Part shown: positions 54,988 through 64,000 of the stretch, piece after piece
Layout: each line of letters starts with the position of its first letter
How positions within the stretch are numbered: position 1 is the stretch's first letter
NCBI RefSeq assembly: GCF_021869535.1
Contig: NW_026262744.1
Coordinates: 62,001-126,000, forward strand
Direction: 5' to 3'
DNA from: Mytilus californianus
Lineage: Eukaryota > Mollusca > Bivalvia > Mytilida > Mytilidae
DNA: 64,000 nt
Translations under genes and position numbers: made by a program
The notes under the pieces: generated by a model
Seen by the model: the letters and a program-made list of their open reading frames with translations, nothing else
Databases searched by the model: none
Told to the model about the DNA's origin: nothing

Positions 54988-56364
54988 ATGGCACAACAAA
55001 ACCAACCCTCTAAATCAGCTTTAATACATAAAAAAAGAAAATGTGATGATTCAGTGCCCTGTCAGGAAGATGACAGTTGGCCCAGATTTATTGTAATAAA
55101 AGGAACAGATGAAAAACCAATTTCCAAAATATCTCCCTTTGTGATTCACAAACAAATTCAAAGCGTTGCTGGTACTGTAAAAAAAGTTTCAAAAATGAGA
55201 TCAGGCAATTTGTTGGTTGAATGTTCCAACAAAAGTCAATCAACAAATTTGCTTACACTGACAACAATTACAAACTTTCCTGTTTCTGCCTCTCCTCACA
55301 ACAGTTTGAACAGCTGTAAGGGGATCATTCGAGACAATACCTTGGTGACCTTACCGTGGAAGAAATCTGTGAGGAACTTTCAAGCCAAGGTGTAACTGAT
55401 GTTGTTAGATTTCAAATAAAAAAGAATGGAAATATAATCAGATTAAATACATATCTTTTGACATTTAGAACTCCAACTCCTCCTCCATCTATTACTTTAG
55501 GTTGCTTCGGAATCAGAGTTGATAGGTTTATCCCTAACCCAATTCGATGCTTCACTTGTCAAAAGTTTGGTCATGGAAGCAAACAATGTCGTGGTACGCA
55601 GAGATGCTTCAAGTGTTCTGACGAAGGACACGAGGGAACAACCTGTAGCTCTGAATCTTCTAAATGCGTAAACTGTGGTGAATCCCATTTTTCATCATCT
55701 AGGGACTGCCCTGTTTACCTTAAAGAAAAAAATATTATCAAAATTAAAACAGAAAGAAACATCAGTTACCCAGAAGCTAAACAGATAGCTTCTGTTTCGA
55801 ATGATCTCCTTGTTTCGAACAGACCATCGTACGCCAGCAAAGTTGTCCGCTCATTCAGTCACGAGCATACACAAACTCGCATGACCTGGCCAATTGATGC
55901 TGAGACATTTACAATGCTGCCTGTTGAAACAGAACCTAACGATAAAATATTAATTCCAAGAAAACCAGTACTCAGTCAACTCAATCTTCCTTACAGAGCT
56001 CAATGTCATCATCTAAAAAAAATGAAAAAAAGAAATCAAATAAAAAAGATACAGTTAAATCAGACAGTTGGGGCGGTGAATCTGTCTGGGATCTTCCCAG
56101 TGACATTGATGATTCTTCCATCTCCAATAGTCCTCCTTCATCTGCATCTAATAAAACTAGTTTATCTTCTGCATCTAGTACAAAGTCTTCTAAAGCCCCG
56201 TCTCCTCTTCGTTCTCCAGAACAGAAGGATGTCCTAAAGAAGCCAGCAAATACATCCTCTCAGAAGTCTTCTGATTCGAGGTCGCGGGGTAGGGGTCGAG
56301 GCGGAGTAAAACCAGCTGCGCATGGTCCTGGAGATCGACGACTCTCCTCACACAACAGATTTTA
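54988..56364 (+). pseudogene. LINE ORF1, triple zinc-knuckle protein, two frameshifts
   Basis: The chosen start is ATG 54988 (MAQQNQPS), although the frame is open upstream to 54826. The N-terminal half (IVIKGTDEKPISKISPF, NLLVECSNKSQSTNL) resembles the RRM-like domain of I-type ORF1. A one-base shift near 55340 leads into GDLTVEEICEELSSQGV. Three CCHC-type knuckles follow at about 55545-55700: CFTCQKFGHGSKQC, CFKCSDEGHEGTTC and CVNCGESHFSSSRDC. A second shift near 55960-55980 leads into a Ser/Lys-rich tail (KKNEKKKSNKK, SSSISNSPPSS-like) with an RGRGRGG basic end and TAA at 56362-56364. It would bind element RNA and chaperone nucleic acids. Confidence 0.8.
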
Positions 56365-56490
56365 AACACTTAACGACGAATCAGAAATGGAAATCGAAAG
56401 TGTTCCGCCACCCGAAAGATTACAATCTCAGGGTGAGCGAAATAAGAATGCTGGCAAACTCGATAGCATTCGCCCGTCTATTAACAAAAC

Positions 56491-59400
56491 ATGACTAATA
56501 TCATCCAATGGAATTGCCGAGGTCTTAAAATAAATCTTCTCGAGTTAACGCTTCTAGTTCAGTCTTTTTTACCTACTGCATTTTGTCTTCAAGAAACTCA
56601 TTTAAAAGAAAGTGACAATGTATCTTTAAAAGGATACAACATGTATAGCACATTTTCTAAGGTAGATGAACGTGCTGCAGGCGGATCATCCATTTTTGTG
56701 AAGGACAACATCATTCATAGCACAGTCCAACTCACCACGGATCTGCAGGCAGTTGCAATTCGTTTATCATTAGATAAAACAATTACATTATGTTCTATAT
56801 ATATTCCACCCAATTCAATTATCGATAAAGCTAAACTCAAAAACCTCACTGATCAATTACCCTCACCATTTATACTTATGGGCGACTTCAATGCACACAA
56901 CCCCTTGTGGGGAAGCAAGTCTCATAATATCAAAGGTAAGATCATTGAGGACTTTGTCTCTCAAGAAGGATTATGCATTTTTAATGATGGATCTAATACT
57001 TATCTTCATCCTGGAAACGGGTCTTATTCTGCTATTGATATCACTATTTGCGATCCCTCTCTTCTTCTGGATTATTCATGGCGTGTTCATGATGATCTAT
57101 GTGGAAGTGATCACTTTCCAATAGTACTTGAACATCTTTTTACTTCTGCCCAACAGAGAGTACCACGTTGGAAACTTGACAAGGCGGACTGGTCCTTGTT
57201 TGAGAATCTCTGTCAAGCGGAACTTCAGTCAAAGATGTTTGAGACTGTACAAGATCCAATTTTAACTTTTAATACAGTTTTAACGTCAATTGCTGACAGA
57301 ACTATTCCTAAGACCTCGGCAAATCCGAAACATCCCAGCAAACCATGGTTTGATGATGCTTGTGATCAAGCAATAGGTGACCGTAAAAAATCTGAAAGAC
57401 GGTTCAATCAACAACCAACGACGGAAAACTTGAGTAATTTCCGTGTTTTTCGCGCTAAGGCACGGCGGACTTGCAGGCAAGCACGACGAACGTCTTGGAA
57501 GAAATTTGTCTCGGAGATAACATCTCGCACTCCGATGACAAAAGTATGGAACATGATACAAAAGATAAAAGGTAAAAATTCTAAAGCCACAGTTAAACAT
57601 TTAAAAAATGGCAATGATTTATTAACATCTAAAAGGATATTGCCAACAAGCTTGGTGAAACTTTTGCGAAATCTTCTTCTTCTAACAACTACAGGGAAGA
57701 TTTAAAAAAAGTTAAAAAACAAAAAGAAAAAATTAAATTAAACTTTAAATCAAAAAATGGTGAAAATTATAATAAACTCTTTTCTCTTGAAGAACTTAAA
57801 TCATCTCTGTCAAAAGCCCATGATACAGCTTGTTGGCCTGATAATATTCACTACCAACTGTTTAAACACTTGCCAGATTCCTCGCTGGAAGCTCTTTTGC
57901 AGCTTATGAATAACATCTGGGAATCTGGTGATTTACCATCAATCTGGAAGCTTGCAACCGTCGTGCCTATTCCAAAACCAAGTAAAGATCACACGGATCC
58001 TATTAATTATCGGCCAATTGCTCTTACCAGTTGTGTCTGTAAAACACTAGAACGGATGGTCAATGATCGCCTTGTTTGGTTCCTGGAATCCAATGGGCTT
58101 TTAGCCAATATCCAGTGTGGATTCCGCCAAGGTCGCAGTACTCTTGACCATCTTGTTCGATTCGAATCATTTGTCCGTAATGGTTTTGTGAAAAATGAAC
58201 ATGTAGTGTCGGTCTTTTTCGATCTAGAAAAAGCCTATGATACTGCATGGAAGTATGGTATTTTAAAAGATCTCTTTGATATGGGGTTGAAAGGCAATAT
58301 GCCAAATTTTATTTCGAATTTTCTATCTAACAGACAATTTAATGTTAGAGTAAATTCAACCATGTCTGATCTGTATGATCAAGAGATGGGTGTCCCTCGG
58401 GGCAGTATTTTATCTGTTACATTATTTAGTCTTAAAATCAACAGCCTTGTTGAAGTTTTAAAAAGTAATATTGAAGGCTCATTGTATGTTGATGACTTTT
58501 TAATATGTTATAGAGGCAAAAATATGAATAACATAGAAAGACAATTACAGTTATGTCTTGGAAGAATTGAAAAATGGGCCTCGGAAAATGGGTTTAAATT
58601 TTCCACTTCAAAAACGGTCGGGATGCATTTTTGTAACAAAAGGCAATTGCATCTTGATCCTGAACTCACTTTGTACGGCAACCCAATTAAAATGGTTGAT
58701 GAAACCAAATTTCTTGGGTTAATTTTCGATAAAAAGTTAACCTTTCTACCCCATATCAAAATGTTAAAATCGAAATGTTTAAAAACATTAGATATTTTAA
58801 AAGTTGTCGGCAGCACCGACTGGGGTGCTGATCGCAACATTTTACTTAATTTATATAGATCTCTAGTTAGATCTAAACTAGATTATGGCTCTATAGTGTA
58901 TGGCTCTGCAAGGAAGTCCTACATACAGATTCTCGATGCTGTGCATCATCAGGGTTTGCGTCTCTGTCTTGGCGCATTTAAAACCTCACCAGTTGAGAGT
59001 CTGTATGTAGAGGCTGATGAGCACTCACTCTCTAACAGACGTTTGAAGCTTGGATTTCAATATGCTGTCAAACTAAAAGCCTACTCAGATAATCCTGCCT
59101 ACAGCTGTGTTTTTAATCCAATTTATGAAGATATTTTTGCAAAACATGAAAATAAAATTCCTCCGTTAGGTATACGTTTAAAATCACATTTAGCTTCTTT
59201 TGATTTAAAATCTGTTGCTCAAGTTGAAACTTGCAAATGTCCTCCATTGGAACTTCCCAAACCAAAAATGATATTTGATCTCCGTGAACACAATAAAAAT
59301 AAAACAAATCCTCTTTTAATTCAGCAACACTATGCTGAAATCAAAGCCAATTATTCAGATTTTTCAACTGTCTATACTGATGGATCAAAAGATGGTGACA

Positions 59401-60161
59401 GAGTTGCATCTGCTGCTGTCTTCAGGGACAGAGCTGCAACTCTCCGTTTGCCATCTGATGCATCGATCTTTACTGCTGAAGCAGAAGCAATAATTTTGGC
59501 TTTGAAATTTATTGCTTCTTCAGATAAATCCAAATTTATTATATGTTCAGATTCACTTTCATGCTTACAAGCTATACAAAATACTAAAATTAAAAACCCA
59601 ACAATTCTCAAAATTTTATATGTAATGAGGAATTTAAAAATTCTTCTTAAAGAAATATTATTTCTATGGGTGCCGAGTCATGTTGGAATCCTTGGAAACA
59701 CAGCTGTAGACCTTGAGGCAAAGAATGCCCTGGGTGACCCTTTATGTAACTGTGATATACCATATACCGATTTTAAATCTAATATTAGAGAATATGTTTT
59801 TAATATATTGAAAAATGAATGGAGTAAAAAAGATGGTAATAAATTACATGAAATTAAACCTAATTTATGTAAACCTTTCAATAATTTTATGTGCAGAAAA
59901 GATCAGTGTGTTATTTCTAGATGTCGTATTGGTCATACTAGAATAACACACGAATATCTTTTAAAAAATGAAGTAGAACCACAATGTATACCTTGTAACT
60001 GCAAGTATACTATTAAACATGTTTTAATCAATTGTATTGACTTTGCTGATATTCGGAAGAAGCATTTCAATGTCAATAATATGTATGATTTATTTAATAA
60101 TATTCCATTTACAAATATTGTTTCATTCTTAAAAGAAATTGGAATATATTATAATATATAA
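56491..60161 (+). pseudogene. LINE ORF2: endonuclease, reverse transcriptase, RNase H; one frameshift
   Basis: Starts at ATG 56491. The APE-like endonuclease is at 56494-57150: IIQWNCRGLK, CLQETHLK, GDFNAHNPLWGS, AIDITICDPS and GSDHFPIVL, holding the expected Asn, Glu, Asp, Asn and His. A one-base shift near 57632-57640 moves the frame to DIANKLGETFAKS. The RT is at about 57940-58790: PIPKPSKD...NYRPIALTS, FFDLEKAYDTAW (motif A), MGVPRGSILSVTLFS (motif B) and SLYVDDFLICY (motif C, YVDD). RNase H is at about 59364-59720: YTDGSKDGD, FTAEAEAIILAL, CSDSLSCLQAI and HVGILGNTAVD, a complete D-E-D-D set. A C-terminal Cys/His motif (C..C...H...C, near 59985-60040) follows, with stop TAA 60159-60161. 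About 1,223 codons. All catalytic residues I can check are present; only the single frameshift breaks it. Confidence 0.9.
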
Positions 60162-60389
60162 AAATGTTGTTATATTTAAAACGATTTTAATTTTTATCAC
60201 GTTATCTTAGTGTTGATTTTTATTTGTAAATAATCAATTTGCTTTAGTCTAGAATTTTAGTTTATTGAAAGACCTTTTGTCTGATTTTAAAAATATACCT
60301 TAAATTGTTATAATATTCGAATTAGCTCTCGCCGCGATATAGCCTTTCTGTGCTAATGCGGCGTAAAGCAAACAACAATCAATCAATCA
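60162..60389 (+). other. LINE 3' UTR with terminal hairpin and (CAAT) tail
   Basis: Arms 'gccgc' (60331-60335) and 'gcggc' (60358-60362), with 'atagc/gctaa' inside, form a stem-loop. It is followed by 'gtaaagcaaacaacaatcaa' and the CAAT repeat. The last ~30 bp match the SINE 3' end at about 26 positions by hand count. It is probably the site recognised by the LINE reverse transcriptase. Confidence 0.78.
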
Positions 60390-61164
60390 TCGGTTTTTGT
60401 TTATCAGTGATTATCTATGGAAATTGAATGAACCATTTCATTTTTCAGATTTTTGAACTGCATTATATCCGGTTGTTATCTGCACGTGTACAGCAATATC
60501 ATTTGACCAAGACTCCCAGGAGCTTGAGGTGAAAATGATCAAACCACATAGATATATGAAAAATATCGTTCTAACATAAATATTGCAATCATCATAAAGA
60601 GTACAGTTTATTTCTCATCATTATCCTTAACTTTTCATGTTGAAGGCAAATTGATTTTGAGTTTTTCTTGTCCGAAGGTAGGCACAGAACAATTTCATCT
60701 TACCTACCACTTTCTCTTGTGATTCTGCATTTATTTAGAAACAAAACAATTTTGCAAGTATGAATTAAACATAAAAAACAATTCAATAAAAGGACAGTTA
60801 ATATTGTCACCTGACTCGGATCTCATTGCAAGTCCTGGCCTGTTAGAGGGAAATATACTGCGAACAACATAAATGAATCAAACCCTTAAAACTTCCAAAT
60901 TTGGCCCCAATCTTGTTAACAGAGGACGAAATTAACACATATGATTTGACAATCTGAACATATCACACAGATGATCTGCCTGAATTCAAAGATGCACCAG
61001 GATTGACCACTGATGAGGTAGGGATGACATAAGGAAGAGATATCTGTGTCTCGTTAAATGGTGAGGTCTTTACTGTCATGTTTTCATGAGCCTCAAGTTG
61101 AACCTTCTTCTTTCAACATCATGAATGACATCATTGACAATAAGTCTGGGAGCATCAATATTGA
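60390..61164. other. no gene seen
   Basis: AT-rich, with no supported feature. Confidence 0.35.
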
Positions 61165-61580
61165 GTATATAGATATAAAAAGATGTGGTATGAGTGCCAA
61201 TGAGACAACTCTCCGTCCAAATAACAATTTATTAAAGTAAACCATTATAGGTCAAGGAACGGCCTTCAACACGGAGCCTTGGCTCACACCGAACAGCAAG
61301 CTACAAAGGGCCCCAAAAATTACTAAATTGAATGTAAAACCATTCAAACGGGAAAACCAACGGTCTATTCTATATAAAAACGAAAAACGAGAAACACGTA
61401 TGAACTACATAAACAGACGACAACTACTGTACACCAGATTCCTGACTTAGGACAGGTGCAAACATTTGCAGCGGGATTAAACGTTTTAATGGTACCAAAC
61501 CTTCTCCCTTTTCTAAAACAATAGTATAACATCACAACTTAGAAATACACACTATATGAGACATATAATGCTGTTCAAAA
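61165..61580 (+). repeat. 'gatgtggtatgagtgc' dispersed bivalve repeat, copy 2
   Basis: Contains 'agatgtggtatgagtgccaa', 'acggagccttggctcacacc', 'ccattcaaacgggaaaacca' and 'cctgacttaggacaggtgc', in the same order as copies 1 and 3; ends near 'cactatatgaga'. No coding capacity. Confidence 0.85.
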
Positions 61581-62142
61581 TGTTTAATGAAGTCTTCAAA
61601 ACCTTTGAAAAAGTGCAATTAAATTTCACAAGAAAAATTTTCTACATGAAGGTATCAATTTCAAAACTTGTTGAAAACATGAGATCATCATACAAGTAGT
61701 ACAAGCTTGGAATAGAGATGTAAAGAAGAGCCCTAGAAGAGAGAAGGGAACATGTTTAAATATGGAAGATTTTGGAGACATTAATACCAAAATTTAACAT
61801 TATTTTGCAATGTCATTCCTATCTTAATATGGTCTAAATGATTAAAATATTATAAATTTATGTTTTATCTTGCATTATAATCACTTTTTTTTTTTTATTA
61901 GTAGGGTCTAGATTTTAAGAATCCCTTCTTGGCCGTAGAAGCGCTGGTGTCTCCTAGGCCGTCATTGTCCGCGGATAGTTTAATACTTCTAGAAATGGAC
62001 TTTACTTTTTCAAGTGGCTTATTAAAATGTATTTTCACGTATGTTCTTTTTTAAATCAATACAATTCTCACCATATTTAACTGGTTTTCCCTTCAAAACA
62101 GAATAATGTCCATCTTTGAATTGTCCTTTTGTTCCTTTTTAC
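61581..62142. other. no gene seen
   Basis: AT-rich, with no supported feature. Confidence 0.35.
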
Positions 62143-63670
62143 TATATAGATATAAGAAGATGTGGTATGCGTGCCAATGAGACAACTCTCCATCCAAGTC
62201 AAAATTTATAAAAGTAAACCATTATAGGTCACAGTACGGTCTTCAACACGGAGCCTTGGCTCACACCGAACAGTAAGCTATAAAGGGCCCCAAAAAATTA
62301 CTAGTGTAAAACCATTCAAACGGGAAAACCAACGGTCTAATCTATATAAAAAACGAGAAACGAGAAACACTAATGAACCACATCAACAAACGACAACTAC
62401 TGAACATCAGATTCCTGACTTAGGACAGGTGCAAACAAATGCAGCGGGTTGAAACAATAGTGTAACATCACAACATAGAAAGACACACTATAAAATATCA
62501 ACTGAAATAGCTTAACTCAATCAAAGGACATATTAACAAATCAAATCAAATCAAATATTTTATTGTCTTATAAATTTTACAGTTTGTGACCAACATGTAT
62601 TAACACAATAAACATATATACATACATATCAAACAAACACAATAAAAACAGCATCAAAATTTATAAAAACAAACAAGTTGTTAAGAGTCCCCTGCCCTCA
62701 GTTCTAATGACTTTTTCAAGAAGGATCCTAACTTATTTGTTTGTAAAGGCGTTGATGGATTTAGTAAATAATGAATTTTTTCTTCTTCATTTAAATTATT
62801 AAAGTTATTTTTTTCAGTACATATGTGTTCAAAAAAGGCATTTCTTAGTGTTTTATTATAATCACAATAGAGTAAAAAATGTTTCTCATCCTCTAGTATT
62901 TTACATTTATGACAAAGTCGTTCCTCTCTTGGGATTTTAAAATATCTCCCCTTTTCAATTAAGAGGGAGTGATCACTTAGTCTAAATTTAGTGATCAATC
63001 TCCTTATCTGAAAATTAGATATATTTAGATAAGATTCTAGTTTGCAATCCTTTTTAAGTTTTTTATATAGATAAAATTTACTTTTATCATCAATGCTTTC
63101 AAATTTAGTTTCAATTAAATCTTCATATCTATTTTTCATTTTTAACTTCATATCGTTTTTTATTTTATTTACATCTTTTATGTCCTTACAATTAGAAAAA
63201 ATATTAAGGTCAATATTAGTCTCTTCAACGATATTTTTTGCATATGTATACCATGAATAAGTTCCAGTCAAATCTAGAGACTGTGCTAGAGAAAAAGCTT
63301 CCTTTATCAATGGATTAATATTATTATTATATAGTCTAGCTAAATATAAAAGGGTTTGTGTTTTAATAAAACATTCTATAGGCAACTATAATTCAACTTT
63401 TGCTCCTAAATTGGATGCATTTTTTCTTATTCCTAGAGTAGATTTACAAAATTTAAGATGCATATTTTCAATAGGGGTTTTGTCTGTAAAATCAAGTTGA
63501 TTAATTTGTTTTCCTGAAGATAAGGCTCTGTTTTTGGCTCTATGAAAAGAAATATATGTATCCAAATATGTTACTTCTGAATTATAGGTCATAATTGGTT
63601 TTACTAAAGAATCAAAATATTAACACCATTGAACATACACTGAACAAATAAATTTGACCTATGACACAAT
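62143..63670 (+). repeat. 'gatgtggtatgagtgc' dispersed repeat, copy 3, split by a LINE
   Basis: 5' part 62143-62537 and 3' part from 63625 ('gaacatacactgaac', 'tatgacacaatgtaa'). Comparing with copy 1 near 40055-40135 shows the two parts were contiguous before the LINE inserted. Confidence 0.85.
62538..63616 (-). mobile_element. 5'-truncated LINE (ORF2 C-terminus) with target-site duplication
   Basis: On the minus strand: NMHLKFCKSTLGIRKNASNL, then after a shift near 63385 IECFIKTQTLLYLARL, IEKGRYFKIPREERLCHKCK and HFLLYCDYN, ending at the stop near 62680. The RKSSSN-like start, the RF-SDH-L-IEKGR segment and the terminal CHKC...H...C motif are typical of the C-terminal region of LINE ORF2 proteins. 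The 3' end is a (TTTGA) repeat at 62538-62560 after an AATAAA-like signal. An 8-bp direct repeat ATATTAAC flanks it at 62530-62537 and 63617-63624. The endonuclease and the RT core are missing through 5' truncation. Confidence 0.85.
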
Positions 63671-63673
63671 GTA

Positions 63674-64000
63674 AATACAAAATAAATAAACTAAGGGAAG
63701 AATAATAAAAGTAACATGTTATATCGGTAAGAAATGTTAAACAATTAATTAAAAACAATATGCTCGAACAAAAATACCATCCATTTGCAATAACTTTAAA
63801 CACAGGTAAATGAAAATAATTTTGTTGTTAGGTATATCTGTACAGTACCAATAGAGAAAGGAAATATTTTTACAAAATAAATAATTTTGAATACAAAATA
63901 AATAAACTAAGGGAAGAATAATAAAAGTAAAATGTTATATCGGTAAGAAATGTTAAACAATTAAAGAAAAACAATATGCTCGAACAAAAATACTATTCAT
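63674..64000. repeat. ~216-bp direct repeat, one and a half units, running off the window
   Basis: 'aatacaaaataaataaacta' and about 105 bp after it occur at 63674 and again at 63890, almost identical. It continues the dispersed repeat copy 3 and is cut by the end of the window. Confidence 0.88.

Larger units (their letters stand above)
54000..60389 (+). mobile_element. near full-length I/Nimb-like LINE
   Basis: About 6.4 kb: 5' untranslated region (about 54000-54987, clearly GC-richer than the window, beginning near 'ccagtggatactcccag'), ORF1, a 126-bp spacer, ORF2 with endonuclease, RT and RNase H, a 228-bp 3' UTR and a (CAAT) tail at the end. Only about three frameshifts interrupt it, so it is comparatively young. 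RNase H places it on the I-like side of LINEs; Nimb is the group I would test first. No target-site duplication could be fixed, and the exact 5' end is uncertain by tens of bases. Confidence 0.88.

Noticed and set aside
58060..58305. Minus-strand and alternate-frame ORFs inside the LINE ORF2 region
   Set aside because: Shadows of the RT coding sequence on the plus strand.

Overview
This is eukaryotic, AT-rich, repeat-dense DNA with no complete single-copy gene that I can support. The repeat families point to a bivalve mollusc, most likely a marine mussel (Mytilidae). That assignment is inference: several blocks look like dispersed repeats I associate with bivalves (the 'gacgaaacgcgcgtctgg' core, the 'gatgtggtatgagtgcc' repeat, the 'gacgggtgccacatgtgg' repeat), but I could not run a search.

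Layout. 0-9 kb: two divergent ~350-bp repeat arrays, a relic of a tyrosine-recombinase transposon, hairpin and AT-rich repeats, and a decayed BEL/Pao retrotransposon. 9.2-16.3 kb: a degenerate L1/Tx1-like LINE (ORF1 with zinc knuckles; ORF2 with endonuclease, reverse transcriptase and a C-terminal zinc finger), broken mostly at A-runs. 16.7-26.5 kb: SINE copies, zinc-finger, PHD-finger and DnaJ-like coding relics, a DIRS-like RNase H fragment, and a tandem duplication of SINE plus flank that later received a nested SINE. 26.5-34.4 kb: bivalve repeats, a small inverted-repeat element, a ~150-bp tandem array, a minus-strand MULE-like transposase pseudogene split by a SINE, and a C2H2 pseudogene. 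34.4-51 kb: mostly non-coding, with a well-formed internal exon, a TatD-nuclease-like fragment present twice beside a LINE RT relic, fold-back elements, a two-exon gene end and a HECT-like terminal exon. 51-54 kb: a ~90-bp tandem array with one inverted unit, next to a decayed transposase-like gene. 54.0-60.4 kb: a nearly complete RNase H-bearing LINE of the I/Nimb kind. 60.4-64 kb: dispersed bivalve repeats, one interrupted by a 5'-truncated LINE with clean target-site duplications.

How the parts work together. The dominant mobile element is a ~425-bp SINE: seven young copies, five or six older or truncated ones, and isolated tails. Six young copies have 11-13 bp target-site duplications readable by eye. 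Its 3' terminus (a 'gttaagcaaccaacaatcaa'-like end followed by a CAAT repeat) closely matches the 3' terminus of the full-length I/Nimb-like LINE at 54-60 kb, so that LINE family is the likely source of its mobilising enzyme. Nested insertions (SINE in SINE, SINE in MULE pseudogene, LINE in dispersed repeat) give a relative chronology. Nothing in the window looks prokaryotic; I saw no CRISPR array, rRNA or convincing tRNA.
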